From Butyrivibrio sp. AE3009 (GTDB taxonomy: Bacteria; Bacillota; Clostridia; Lachnospirales; Lachnospiraceae): a stretch of DNA of 64,000 bases. Where the stretch lies: positions 35,575 through 99,574 of the forward strand of contig NZ_ATVS01000013.1 of NCBI RefSeq assembly GCF_000420845.1. Reading direction: 5' to 3'. Positions 25,299 to 34,289 of the stretch are shown piece after piece (positions within the stretch are counted from its first letter, which is position 1; every line of letters begins with the position of its first letter). The position numbers were made by a program, and so were the translations under genes. The notes below the pieces were generated by a model. That model did no database searches. It was not told the DNA's origin and was given only the letters and a program-made list of their open reading frames with translations.

Positions 25299-28085
25299 AT
25301 GAAACAGGATATTTTTATCAGGATTTACGCGATCGTACTGACGATAGCGTTATTTGTAACCAGTGCTTCCGCTGTTCAGATCGCAAAGGTTTATGCAGAG
25401 GAAGGGGAGGCAGTAGAGTACAGCTCCGAAAATGAAGATTATGAGCCAACGGACGACACTTCGGATACCGGAAGCTGGGAAGAGCCTGAGCAGCAGGAAG
25501 AACAGCAGGAAGAACAGCAGGAAGAGCAGCAGGAAGAACAGCTGCAACCAGAGCAGACATACGATGATGAGCCGGATCCTTTTGACTATGACCTTGCCTG
25601 TTATACTCCAAACATAAGTCTGGGAACCTGCTATGAGGGCGAATATGTAGAGACCAAGCAGTTCTCTGTTGTAAATGTGGGACATACCAATTTCCCCATA
25701 ACCTGGGAGGAAGTGGATCCTTCAACCGCATTTTCTTTATCCATGGTTTCAGAAAAAGAGTATCTTGATCCCGGAGATTCCGCAACTTATCAGGTATATG
25801 TAGACAAGAAACTGTCTGCGGGAAAATATAATGCCACTTATACTTTCTTTTCTGCCAATGACTACAGAAGACATCACGTTGCGGTGGTGAAGGTTTCACT
25901 GGTGGTAAAGGCTGAGGAGCCCTATGTTTCAAGCATTGAGGTAATTCCCGGTAACGCAACCGTGCCAAGAGGAAAATCCTATAAATTTGATGCCTATGTC
26001 ACCGGCGGCAGCGGATATGATCCGGGCGTTAGCTGGTCGGTTGCGGCCAATCAGAGCACAGGCACCTACATGAATTCCGACGGAACGCTTAAGGTAGGAG
26101 AGAATGAGACAGCATCCTCTTTTGTAGTTATTGCTACATCCAGAGAGGATTCTAGCTATGTCAGCAGAGCAGTTGTTATGGTTGCGAACGTTGACCATGT
26201 GGTATCTGTAAAGGCTGAGCCTGCCAAGGGCGGAGCCGTAGCGGGAGGCGGAGCTGTTGTGGACGGCGCAAGCTGCACTGTTTCTGCATCTCCAAATAAC
26301 AATTATTATTTTGCGGGATGGTATGAGGGTAAGACGCTGATATCTACAGAGAAGCAGACGACTTTTACCAATATCAAAGACGACAAAGTATTTGTAGCCA
26401 AATTTGAGAGAGCCACCTGTTATGTCAAAACTTCCGTTAATGATGCGGATGGAGGAACTATCAGTAAGAGCCTCAGCGTAAATTATGGCGGAAATACCAC
26501 CATCACAGCAAAAGCTAGGAACGGATACAGATTCGAAGGTTTTGTTGAAAACAATAAGACAATAAGTACCGCACAGTCACTGGAGCTTAACAATATCACC
26601 ACAGATAGGAATATCACAGCGGTATTTAAAAGAGATACATGCATAGTAAGCGTTACGGTTAATCCTCAGGACACCGGTAAATATGAGGGTGCAGGTAAAT
26701 ATAACAAGGGCTCCAAGGTTAATCTCAAGGCAGAGGCATATCAGGGCTATGAGTTTACCGGCTGGACAATTAACGGACAGGTTGTCTGCTATGACAGATC
26801 ATATACCATCGACAAGATCGAGCATGATGTAAATGTGGTTGCAAACTTTATCAAGAAGGAAGCAGCTACTTATAAAATAACATCAGGTATTTCAAGCGAG
26901 GGAGGTGCTGTTCTTCCAAGCGGAGATATCATCGTCGCAGAAGGCGGCAGCTCAACCTTTAATATTGCAGCAGCTTCAGACTACAAGATTAAAGCGGTTG
27001 TAGTGGATGGCAAGAATATTGGCGCAGTTGCCAGCTATACCTTCAATAATGTAAGAGGTGCCCATTCGATTGTTGCAAGTTTTGAGAAGGTTGCGCCTGC
27101 TCCTTCCCAAAAATCAACAGCCACTACCGCAGCTACCGGCAAAAAGGTGGCTGATAACACCAAGACTCAGAAAGCATCCCAGAATGCCAAGAAGACCGAA
27201 TATAACAAGGATACAGCTACTCAGGGGGCAGTTCCCGAGCAGAAAATTGTCGAAGAAGAGACTTTAGAAGAGGTAGAGCTTCTTGAAGAGGAAGAATACG
27301 GCGAGGATACTTTCATTGAAGCAGAGGAAGTTCCTCAAGCAGCTGATCCTTATACAGGCGGTGGAATCATGGCAAGGCATAATCTTGATGAAGAAACTCT
27401 CAGAATGCTTATCAACGACAACGCCGTGACACCTATGTTAAAAGAAGCATTTGAGGATGGCACACTGCAGATAACCGTTAATAATTCCTATGCAGCAGAC
27501 ACTCAGGAAACAGCTGTAACTACCTACTACAGTCAGCCGACAGCCATCAATTTCGAGGATGTTATAGTTGCTACACTTACGGAAGAAGAGAAATACCAGG
27601 TTCTTACCGGAACGCCTATTTCCTTCAACGTGGATATCACTGAGAATACCGATACAATTGACAGCAGGATCAAGGAAGTGATGCAGAAAAAAATTGGATA
27701 CAAGCCGGTCAGCTATTTTGACTTCCTTGTAATGAAGACCAGCGGCGGAACCAGTACGGTGATCAACAGCACCGATGCAGAGCTTGAGGTTGTGATTCCT
27801 ATACCTGAGCAGTACCGTAAGGCCGGACGCAAGTTCTACGTTATAAGAAATCACAACGGAGTGGTAGATATCCTTCAGGATATCGGAGATGATCCTGACA
27901 CAGTAAGATTCAGGACCGACAGATTCTCAGAGTATGCAATTGCCTATGAGGCCATTAATGTAAACAAGCTGATATTGAGATTCTTAATAATTGCAAGCAT
28001 ATCACTTGTTCTGGCAATCATTTGCTTCGTAAGCCTTATTAATTACAGAAGAAAGGCAAGAAGAGAAAGAAGGGCAGCAAGGTAA
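25299..28085 (+). CDS. Membrane-anchored surface protein with InlB-B-like repeats
   Basis: The protein has 928 residues. A signal peptide spans 1 to about 33 (ending VYAEEG) and a Gln/Glu tandem repeat about 64-82. An Ig-like (ASPM/Hydin-type) domain covers about 105-205 and a second Ig-like segment about 210-295. Four divergent InlB B-repeat/Listeria-Bacteroides-type repeats follow (about 298-595), each with a G(Y/W)-F.GW- or GY.F.G-like core and an F at the end. Then come a Lys/Thr linker, a C-terminal domain (about 690-885) and a membrane helix (ILRFLIIASISLVLAIICFV) with a basic tail. Such repeats are typical of adhesins and wall-associated proteins. The ATG at 25299 has AGAGGGG upstream. 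The gene is 71 bp after the duplicated-domain gene, probably in one operon. It ends 2 bp before a convergent gene. Confidence 0.82.
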   Translation: MKQDIFIRIYAIVLTIALFVTSASAVQIAKVYAEEGEAVEYSSENEDYEPTDDTSDTGSWEEPEQQEEQQEEQQEEQQEEQLQPEQTYDDEPDPFDYDLACYTPNISLGTCYEGEYVETKQFSVVNVGHTNFPITWEEVDPSTAFSLSMVSEKEYLDPGDSATYQVYVDKKLSAGKYNATYTFFSANDYRRHHVAVVKVSLVVKAEEPYVSSIEVIPGNATVPRGKSYKFDAYVTGGSGYDPGVSWSVAANQSTGTYMNSDGTLKVGENETASSFVVIATSREDSSYVSRAVVMVANVDHVVSVKAEPAKGGAVAGGGAVVDGASCTVSASPNNNYYFAGWYEGKTLISTEKQTTFTNIKDDKVFVAKFERATCYVKTSVNDADGGTISKSLSVNYGGNTTITAKARNGYRFEGFVENNKTISTAQSLELNNITTDRNITAVFKRDTCIVSVTVNPQDTGKYEGAGKYNKGSKVNLKAEAYQGYEFTGWTINGQVVCYDRSYTIDKIEHDVNVVANFIKKEAATYKITSGISSEGGAVLPSGDIIVAEGGSSTFNIAAASDYKIKAVVVDGKNIGAVASYTFNNVRGAHSIVASFEKVAPAPSQKSTATTAATGKKVADNTKTQKASQNAKKTEYNKDTATQGAVPEQKIVEEETLEEVELLEEEEYGEDTFIEAEEVPQAADPYTGGGIMARHNLDEETLRMLINDNAVTPMLKEAFEDGTLQITVNNSYAADTQETAVTTYYSQPTAINFEDVIVATLTEEEKYQVLTGTPISFNVDITENTDTIDSRIKEVMQKKIGYKPVSYFDFLVMKTSGGTSTVINSTDAELEVVIPIPEQYRKAGRKFYVIRNHNGVVDILQDIGDDPDTVRFRTDRFSEYAIAYEAINVNKLILRFLIIASISLVLAIICFVSLINYRRKARRERRAAR
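25489..25544 (+). repeat. Tandem 12-bp repeat inside the surface protein gene
   Basis: About four and a half copies of CAGCAGGAAGAA with few changes encode a Q-Q-E-E run. Such in-frame tandem repeats can vary in number between strains and change the length of the protein's surface stalk. Confidence 0.8.
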
Positions 28086-28086
28086 C

Positions 28087-28851
28087 TCACAGGCCCTTAT
28101 AGCGGTTTGCGAGATAAAAAGAGAAAAGAGCAACTCCAAGTGTCTCGGTGACGTGATAGATAATGGAGGTCCACACGATTCCTATCTCACGTCCCATAAG
28201 GGACACGGTATGCATTCTGAGGAGACCGAAGGCAAGCATAAAAAGAACCAGTGTTGCCAGGCAGAATCCCTTTAAAAATCTGTCATTTAAAAAGATTCCG
28301 GTCATAACAACGCCCAAAAGGATTGCTGTCAGGATCTCCAGATATTTGAAACCGTGGGTCATGTTATACAGAAGTACAAAGGTGCCGTCAGAAAGCCCGG
28401 TACCGGTGGCAAGTGCATCCATAAGTACTGCAATAAAGCGGCGATACATAATGGAAGTAAAATCGTAAATAAGCTCTGCACCTACGAATATCACGGCCCA
28501 CAGCTGCAGGAGGCGGCTTATAGAAGACACAGAAAGAGATGCGATGTTTTTCCCGAGGAATTCCTTCTGGAGATCACCCATCTCTTTTTGATCATCTTTG
28601 GGAACCAGTTCCATATAGTGATTCAATTTTTTCCAAGAAACAAAAAAGACCGTGGTGGTAACGATTATCTGCAGAACTGAGATGCACATCTGCAGATTCC
28701 ATGAATAGGTATCCATCATATCCGGGCTGAGGCCGGAGCTTTTTTTGATAATAAATCTGCAAAAACCTTCCAGGGCTGCTGCAACTATTCTGATCACGGC
28801 AACCATCATAATGGCGTTGGAAAGTATGTGCTTTTTCATGTTTATGTACAT
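28087..28851 (-). CDS. Multi-pass membrane protein of unknown function
   Basis: This 254-residue protein has about six membrane helices in a 2+4 arrangement with one cytoplasmic or extracellular loop (VPKDDQKEMGDLQKEFLGK). No family is recognised. GGGGGAC precedes the start at 28851; an internal Met at 28839 is an alternative. It is convergent with the InlB-repeat protein gene (2-bp gap) and divergent from the small peptide gene at 28982. Its position between the surface proteins and the export operon would fit an immunity or accessory membrane protein, but nothing in the sequence shows this. Confidence 0.65.
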   Translation of the reverse strand: MYINMKKHILSNAIMMVAVIRIVAAALEGFCRFIIKKSSGLSPDMMDTYSWNLQMCISVLQIIVTTTVFFVSWKKLNHYMELVPKDDQKEMGDLQKEFLGKNIASLSVSSISRLLQLWAVIFVGAELIYDFTSIMYRRFIAVLMDALATGTGLSDGTFVLLYNMTHGFKYLEILTAILLGVVMTGIFLNDRFLKGFCLATLVLFMLAFGLLRMHTVSLMGREIGIVWTSIIYHVTETLGVALFSFYLANRYKGL

Positions 28852-28914
28852 GACTGTCCCCCTAAATGTTTATATTAAAAGAATAGAAAAATGTAGAGAA
28901 TGATTCAAGTTTTT

Positions 28915-28944
28915 TTGCCACAGTGATGTTTATGTTCGTATAAA
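28915..28944 (+). promoter_or_regulatory. Promoter of the 43-residue peptide gene
   Basis: TTGCCA at 28915-28920 and TATAAA at 28939-28944 are 18 bp apart, 38 bp before the ATG at 28982. Confidence 0.55.
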
Positions 28945-28981
28945 TAAACAGAAGAACATATTAAGCGGAGGTAAAAAAGCT

Positions 28982-29113
28982 ATGAACAACGTTATTGATA
29001 AGATCAGAGATTTCTGCATGTATGTGACTTTTACCATCACTATGGCAAGAGATGTGAGAAGACTTTTGAAGGAAGAGCGTATGATGAATGGCAAAATGCT
29101 CTACAGACTTTGA
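28982..29113 (+). CDS. Short peptide gene (43 residues), unknown
   Basis: A well-spaced GGAGG at 28970-28974 precedes an ATG that opens a 43-codon frame: MNNVIDKIRDFCMYVTFTIT, then a basic stretch ending KMLYRL. The first 22 residues are moderately hydrophobic and the rest is basic, an amphipathic or membrane-associating character. A promoter-like sequence precedes it. A further promoter follows before the peptide-export operon. It could be a bacteriocin-like peptide, a regulatory leader or a small membrane protein. No homologue is recognised. Confidence 0.55.
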   Translation: MNNVIDKIRDFCMYVTFTITMARDVRRLLKEERMMNGKMLYRL

Positions 29114-29164
29114 TTATTATCGTAGAAAAGAATATTATAAGTCGAAATAATGCGTTAATGCGGG

Positions 29165-29170
29165 TATAAT
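29165..29170 (+). promoter_or_regulatory. -10 element of the peptide-export operon
   Basis: A perfect TATAAT lies 36 bp upstream of the ATG at 29206. No good -35 hexamer lies at 17 bp (TCGAAA there). This could mean an activator or an alternative sigma factor, possibly the one encoded in the operon. Confidence 0.5.
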
Positions 29171-29205
29171 AGTATTGTGGTCACGTGGAAAGGATGTGAA
29201 CTCTT

Positions 29206-29415
29206 ATGGAAAAGAAACTGTCAAGGCTTATGGATTATCAGAAATATGCGGGGAACAGCAAACTTGCAGCCATCATAGATGAGGTTGAAGAAAGATACCC
29301 GGATACTGAGAAGGCTGAGCTGTCGGACGACGAGTTGGATATGATCGCCGCAGCCGGAAGGCCTGATCTGGCTAAGCTGTTTCCACCGAATAGGAACAAT
29401 CAGCAGGAGAAATAA
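29206..29415 (+). CDS. Candidate exported peptide precursor with NHLP/Nif11-like leader ending
   Basis: This 69-residue protein opens with a helical, Lys/Glu-rich segment (MEKKLSRLMDYQKYAGNSKL). It then carries ELSDDELDMIAAAG (about residues 38-51), which closely resembles the ELSDEELDxVAGG end of NHLP- and Nif11-type RiPP leaders cut by C39 peptidases. The predicted cargo after AAAG is RPDLAKLFPPNRNNQQEK, with no Cys, Ser or Thr, so lanthionine-type modification is not possible. The gene heads the operon containing a C39-type exporter. Its Shine-Dalgarno is weak or moderate (AAAGGATG). The sigma factor gene starts 3 bp after its stop, with the RBS inside this gene. It might instead be an anti-sigma or small regulatory protein for that sigma factor. 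Confidence 0.6.
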   Translation: MEKKLSRLMDYQKYAGNSKLAAIIDEVEERYPDTEKAELSDDELDMIAAAGRPDLAKLFPPNRNNQQEK

Positions 29416-29418
29416 TTA

Positions 29419-29904
29419 ATGGGAGAAAAGTTCTCAAAGGAACAGATTTACAGGGACTACAAGGACAAGGTCTTTGGTTACATCAGAAAACATGTGAATT
29501 CATTAGCAGATGCAGAGGATCTGTGTGAGGATGTCTTTGTAAAGATTTTTGAGAAAATTGATACCTACGATGAAACGAAATCCGGGCTTTCAACCTGGAT
29601 TTATTCCGTGACCGGTAATACAGTAATAGATTTTTACAGGACAAATCATATCCACTCCGAAATACCGGAGGATCTGTCCGATGAAAAGAGTACCATCGAG
29701 GAGGATTATCTGAATCAGGAGAGCCTTGAGGTGTTGGCGGAGGCTCTGAGGGAGCTTCCAAGGGAACAGATGGATATTATAGTGCTCAGATATTATAAGG
29801 GTCTGACGCTTCAGGAAGTGGCTGAGAAAATGTCACTTTCCTATGGTATAACCAAATTAAGACACAGAGAGGCGCTTGGAAGACTACAGAAACTATTGGC
29901 ATGA
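29419..29904 (+). CDS. ECF-type sigma-70 family RNA polymerase sigma factor
   Basis: This 161-residue protein has region 2 (about 10-75: KVFGYIRKHV, ADAEDLCEDVFVKIFEKI, then WIYSVTGNTVIDFYR) and region 4 (about 105-160: LREL PREQMDIIVLRYYKGLTLQEVAEKM and a recognition helix YGITKLRHREAL). It lacks regions 1 and 3, as expected for an extracytoplasmic-function sigma factor. AGGAG lies inside the preceding gene, so translation is probably coupled. It likely transcribes this operon and perhaps the surface-protein genes. The anti-sigma candidates are the gene products at 34290 and 35258, which are encoded in the same operon. Confidence 0.92.
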   Translation: MGEKFSKEQIYRDYKDKVFGYIRKHVNSLADAEDLCEDVFVKIFEKIDTYDETKSGLSTWIYSVTGNTVIDFYRTNHIHSEIPEDLSDEKSTIEEDYLNQESLEVLAEALRELPREQMDIIVLRYYKGLTLQEVAEKMSLSYGITKLRHREALGRLQKLLA

Positions 29905-29914
29905 GGGGGCTTTG

Positions 29915-32077
29915 GTGAAGAAAAAAAGCAGGGTCAAGGTTCCGGTAGTGATGCAGATGGAGGCGCTGGAATGCGGAGCTGCTGCACTTGCCATGATATT
30001 GGCGTACTACGGCAGGTGGGTTGCGCTGGAACAGCTTCGTATAGATTGCGGAGTATCAAGAGACGGCTCCAATGCGAAAAATATACTGATCGCTGCCAGA
30101 AAATATGGGCTTAAGGCCACAGGCTACAGAATTCCGCCTTCTTCCATAAGGGAAGGGGGCTCTTTTCCGTGCATAATACACTGGGAATACAATCATTTCG
30201 TAGTGCTGGAGGGATTCAAAGGAGAGAAAGCCTATTTATGCGATCCTGCAAGGGGCAATGTGGTTGTCTCCGCAAAAGAGTTCGAGAAATCCTATACGGG
30301 AGTCGCTATGGTATTTGAGCCGACGGAGCAGTTCGAGAAGGGTGGCAAGAGAAAAAGTATCTGGGACTACGCCGGGGAGCGCCTTAAAGGAGCTGCAGGA
30401 GCAGTTATTTTTACGACTGTTATGGCAATTCTATCCTATGTCTTTACCATTATTAATCCTCTTATCAGGGAGAATGTTATAGATGAATTCCTGACGGGAA
30501 GAAAAAATGAGCATTTTGAAGTTCTGATGATCTTTTTAATACTATTTGCTATTGTTCAAATTGCCGCACAGTGGGTGAATTCGGTCAAATCCCTTAAGAT
30601 AGACGGCAAGCTTGCGGTTAACGGAAGCACTTCTTTTCTATGGAAGATCCTGATGATGCCAATGGAATTCTTTTCTCAGAGGACTTCGGGAGACCTTCTC
30701 ATGCGTCTTTCCACCAATGAAGTAATAGCCAAGACAATGGTAAATACACTGGCTCCGCTGTATCTGAACTGCATTATGATGGTATTTTACCTAATAATCA
30801 TGGTCAGAAAATCAATGGTTCTGGCGGCTATTGGTATAATAACGGTGGTTATCAATGTGTCGATCACCAGGGCTGTATCTATAAAAAAAGAGAATGTGAC
30901 AAGGGGAATGCTGGTGGACAAGGGTAAACTTGAAACCGCCACTATTTCCGGAATAAGCATGATCGAGACCATTAAGGGAAGCGGTGCAGAGAACGGTTTT
31001 TTCTCCAAATGGTCTGATATTAAGGCTGAATATGATGATAAAGAAGTAGCAGCACTTAGAATAAACGCATATATGGGCGGAATTCCCACATATATCGCTG
31101 CGCTGGCCAATCATATGGTGCTGTTTATAGGCGTGTACCTGACTATGAAGGGGGAATTCACAATAGGTATGATCTCTTCGTTTCAGGGTATCATGGGCAA
31201 CTTTATGGAGCCTGCTCAGACAATAATGAATGCCGGGGCAGATCTTCAGGAGATGCGGGCCAGGATGGAGAGAATAGATGATGTTATGAATTACCCCGAT
31301 GACGAATGCGCTGTCAGGGAGTTTATAAGTCCGGGGGATAATCATGACAAGCTTTCGGGAAATATCGAGATAAAGAATGTTTCATTCGGTTATTCCAGGC
31401 TTTCAGCCCCAATAATAGATGATTTTTCGCTGAAGATCGAGAAGGGGCAGCGGATAGCCATAGTTGGTAGCAGCGGAAGCGGCAAATCGACAATATCCAG
31501 GCTTATATCAGGCTTGTATAAGCCCTGGGGCGGCGAAATACTTTTTGACGGGAAAAGGATTGAAGAGATCGACAGGGGGGTATTTACGGGCTCCTTGGCG
31601 GTGGTTGATCAGGAGATCACGATTTTTGCCGATACCATCGAGAACAATATTAAAATGTGGGATTCCTCCATCGAAGATTTTGAAGTGATCCTGGCGGCAA
31701 GAGATGCCCAGGTTCATGATGACATAATGCAAAAGAGCGGCGGTTATCAGCATGTTCTGACAGAAGGGGGAAAGGACCTGTCGGGAGGACAGAGGCAGAG
31801 GCTTGAAATAGCCAGAGTTCTTGCGATGGATCCGTCTGTAATAATCCTGGATGAGGCCACCAGTGCTCTGGATGCCAAGACCGAGAAGGATGTGATAGAG
31901 GCAATCAAGCAGCGTGGGATAACACTTATTATTATTGCGCATCGCGTATCCACCATTAAAGACTGTGACAATATCATAGTTCTAAACAAAGGTAAAATAA
32001 CCGAGAGCGGTACCCATGCCGCACTATTGGAACAAGACGGATATTACAAACAACTGGTATCAAGTGAAGGAGCATAG
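29915..32077 (+). CDS. C39-peptidase ABC exporter (NHLM bacteriocin type, ABC1)
   Basis: The protein has 720 residues. An N-terminal C39 peptidase domain (about 1-135) has its catalytic Cys20 in MEALECGAAAL, His94 in EYNHFVVLEG and Asp110 in CDPARG. Six membrane helices span about 155-440. The nucleotide-binding domain has Walker A GSSGSGKST (about 518-526), signature LSGGQRQR and Walker B IILDEATSALD. Such proteins cut the leader off a peptide at a small-residue pair and export the product. With the next gene it matches the paired transporters of NHLM-type bacteriocin loci. GTG at 29915 is chosen because GAGGGGG precedes it; an earlier TTG lies inside the sigma gene. The cognate substrate is probably the 69-residue peptide. 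Confidence 0.93.
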   Translation: MKKKSRVKVPVVMQMEALECGAAALAMILAYYGRWVALEQLRIDCGVSRDGSNAKNILIAARKYGLKATGYRIPPSSIREGGSFPCIIHWEYNHFVVLEGFKGEKAYLCDPARGNVVVSAKEFEKSYTGVAMVFEPTEQFEKGGKRKSIWDYAGERLKGAAGAVIFTTVMAILSYVFTIINPLIRENVIDEFLTGRKNEHFEVLMIFLILFAIVQIAAQWVNSVKSLKIDGKLAVNGSTSFLWKILMMPMEFFSQRTSGDLLMRLSTNEVIAKTMVNTLAPLYLNCIMMVFYLIIMVRKSMVLAAIGIITVVINVSITRAVSIKKENVTRGMLVDKGKLETATISGISMIETIKGSGAENGFFSKWSDIKAEYDDKEVAALRINAYMGGIPTYIAALANHMVLFIGVYLTMKGEFTIGMISSFQGIMGNFMEPAQTIMNAGADLQEMRARMERIDDVMNYPDDECAVREFISPGDNHDKLSGNIEIKNVSFGYSRLSAPIIDDFSLKIEKGQRIAIVGSSGSGKSTISRLISGLYKPWGGEILFDGKRIEEIDRGVFTGSLAVVDQEITIFADTIENNIKMWDSSIEDFEVILAARDAQVHDDIMQKSGGYQHVLTEGGKDLSGGQRQRLEIARVLAMDPSVIILDEATSALDAKTEKDVIEAIKQRGITLIIIAHRVSTIKDCDNIIVLNKGKITESGTHAALLEQDGYYKQLVSSEGA

Positions 32078-32082
32078 ACCGG

Positions 32083-34260
32083 GTGGGCTTTTTTGACGAT
32101 CAGATAAGACAACGGAATAAAAACGATGAGGAGCTCTATAAGAGTTCCTTTGAAAAGCTTAGCCGCAAGGTTCTCGGAGACAGGACCGGTTCAGGGCGTA
32201 CCGACCACAAATATACCCTGGAATCAGCGCTGGAGGATATTTTTGCTTTTTACGGGCATAAGTCTGTGGCAATTCCTGCGTATATCACGGATTTTAACAA
32301 AAAGATAGACTTTTGTACCAATTCCGTGGGAATGATGAAGAGGAAGATCACATTAGAAGGCAGGTGGTATCTGGACAGCTTTGGCCCGCTGCTTACTCTT
32401 TTGCGAGGGACAGGAGATCCGGTAGTACTGTTTCCGATAGGTTTTACCGGTTACTATTTCTATGACAGAGAGACCGGCAAAAGGGTTGTGATAAACAAAA
32501 AGCGGCTGGATCTTCTTGATGAAACTGCCTACTGTTTTTACAATCCGCTTCCCTTAAAGAAACTGGGCATATCTGAACTTGTAAGTTATATGAAAAGCTG
32601 CGTTTCTTCCTATGATGTTGTTTTTTTCATTCTGGTAACCTTTATAGCTACCGGCATCAGCATGGTGACGCCTCAGTTATCCCTGGTTATGACCTCTATG
32701 GTTCTTGAGGAAAAGAGCATTAATCTACTTCTGGTTCTGGCGATTGCAATAGCAAGTGCCGAGCTTTTGTCGAATATTCTGGATTCGGTTAAAAAAGTCA
32801 TTACCGCCAGAGTTAAATGGAAAGTTACGATTCCGGTGGAAGGAGCGGTCATTCACAGGATACTTTCGCTCCCTACAGCTTTTTTCAGGGATTACAGTGC
32901 AGGCGAACTGACCATAAGGGCAGGGAGCGTCAGTGCGATATGCGAGATGATCATCAGGGACCTGTTTAGCATGGGTATTACTTCGATTATCGCACTGATG
33001 TACGTGCTACAGATTTTCACGATAACTCCTTTGCTGGTGGTACCGGCGCTTCTAATAACTTTTGTTACGATATTGCACAATATCATATCCACTCTGGTGC
33101 AGATGAAGGTAACCAAAAAGCAGATGGAGCTGGCGGCAAGCGAATATGGTCTTACCTATGCGCTTATAAGCGGAATTCAGAAAATAAGACTGGCAGGTGC
33201 CGAGAAAAGAGCTTTTGCCAAATGGGCATCGGAGTATGCGGAGCAGGCAAGTCTTACTTATAACCCGCCACTGTTCCTTAAACTCAACAAAGTAATAAAT
33301 ATGGCGATATCGCTGACCGGAACCATTGTGCTGTATTATCTGGCCATTAAGGCGGGAGTGAAGGCAGCCAATTTCTATGCGTTTACGATTGTATACGGCT
33401 TTGTTGCCGAGGCCTTTTCCCAAATGGCTAAGGTGTCCCTGTCTCTGGCTGAGATAAGGCCTGTATTTGAACTGGCGGAGCCGATTCTTAAGGCAGAGCC
33501 GGAGATAAAAGAAAACAGGGGAGTTATTAAGCGCCTGTCAGGGTCAATTGAGTTCAACAGGGTTTCCTTCAGGTATTCAGACAACGAACCCTATCTGCTG
33601 AACGACTTTTCGCTGAAGATAAGGCCGGGAGATTATGTCGCTATCGTAGGAAAGACAGGCTGCGGCAAATCGACCCTGATCCGCCTTATTCTTGGCTTTG
33701 AGAAGCCCCGGAAGGGCGCTGTGTATATCGATGGTATGGACATCAGCAGAGTGAATATCCAGGCACTTCGAAGGAAAATAGGAAGCGTACTGCAGGATGG
33801 CAAGCTCTTTTTCGGGAACATATTTGAGAACATTGCGGTTGCCTCAGACAACCTTACCGAGGAGGAAGCCTGGGAAGCAGCTGAGATTGCAGGCATAGCA
33901 GATGATATTAAATCGATGCCTATGGGTATGAATACCGTCATTGCAGAAGGGCAGGGCGGCATATCCGGAGGGCAGAAACAAAGGATACTGATTGCAAGGG
34001 CTATAGCGTCAAAGCCAAAGATACTAATATTTGACGAAGCAACCAGTGCGTTGGATAATATTACTCAGAAGAAAATTTCGGATGCTCTTGATAATCTGAA
34101 ATGTACGAGAATAGTAGTGGCGCACAGGCTTTCCACCATAAGGAACTGTAACAGGATAATGGTTCTTTCTGAAGGAAATATCATAGAAGAAGGGACTTAT
34201 GATGAGCTTATGGAGCTAAGAGGAAGCTTCTATGAACTTGTTGAGAATCAGCAGCTGTGA
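32083..34260 (+). CDS. ABC exporter, second NHLM-type subunit (ABC2)
   Basis: The protein has 725 residues. An N-terminal region of about 165 residues lacks the C39 Cys/His pair (it includes FYGHKSVAIPAY and a domain with GRWYLDSFGPLLTLL). A six-helix membrane domain (about 170-450) follows. The nucleotide-binding domain has Walker A GKTGCGKST, signature ISGGQKQR and Walker B ILIFDEATSALD. This architecture, following directly on a C39 exporter, is that of the companion ABC protein in NHLM bacteriocin loci. The N-terminal part may bind the leader or a lipid, but its role is unproven. It starts at GTG 32083, 5 bp after ABC1, with GGAG upstream. No HlyD-like membrane-fusion gene accompanies the pair, consistent with a single-membrane cell. 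Confidence 0.9.
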   Translation: MGFFDDQIRQRNKNDEELYKSSFEKLSRKVLGDRTGSGRTDHKYTLESALEDIFAFYGHKSVAIPAYITDFNKKIDFCTNSVGMMKRKITLEGRWYLDSFGPLLTLLRGTGDPVVLFPIGFTGYYFYDRETGKRVVINKKRLDLLDETAYCFYNPLPLKKLGISELVSYMKSCVSSYDVVFFILVTFIATGISMVTPQLSLVMTSMVLEEKSINLLLVLAIAIASAELLSNILDSVKKVITARVKWKVTIPVEGAVIHRILSLPTAFFRDYSAGELTIRAGSVSAICEMIIRDLFSMGITSIIALMYVLQIFTITPLLVVPALLITFVTILHNIISTLVQMKVTKKQMELAASEYGLTYALISGIQKIRLAGAEKRAFAKWASEYAEQASLTYNPPLFLKLNKVINMAISLTGTIVLYYLAIKAGVKAANFYAFTIVYGFVAEAFSQMAKVSLSLAEIRPVFELAEPILKAEPEIKENRGVIKRLSGSIEFNRVSFRYSDNEPYLLNDFSLKIRPGDYVAIVGKTGCGKSTLIRLILGFEKPRKGAVYIDGMDISRVNIQALRRKIGSVLQDGKLFFGNIFENIAVASDNLTEEEAWEAAEIAGIADDIKSMPMGMNTVIAEGQGGISGGQKQRILIARAIASKPKILIFDEATSALDNITQKKISDALDNLKCTRIVVAHRLSTIRNCNRIMVLSEGNIIEEGTYDELMELRGSFYELVENQQL

Positions 34261-34289
34261 TATAGGGTTACATTTTTAGGAGGTTTATC

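Noticed and set aside
29915..34260. Lantibiotic biosynthesis cluster
   Set aside because: No LanB, LanC, LanM, radical-SAM or YcaO enzyme was found and the candidate cargo has no Cys, Ser or Thr.
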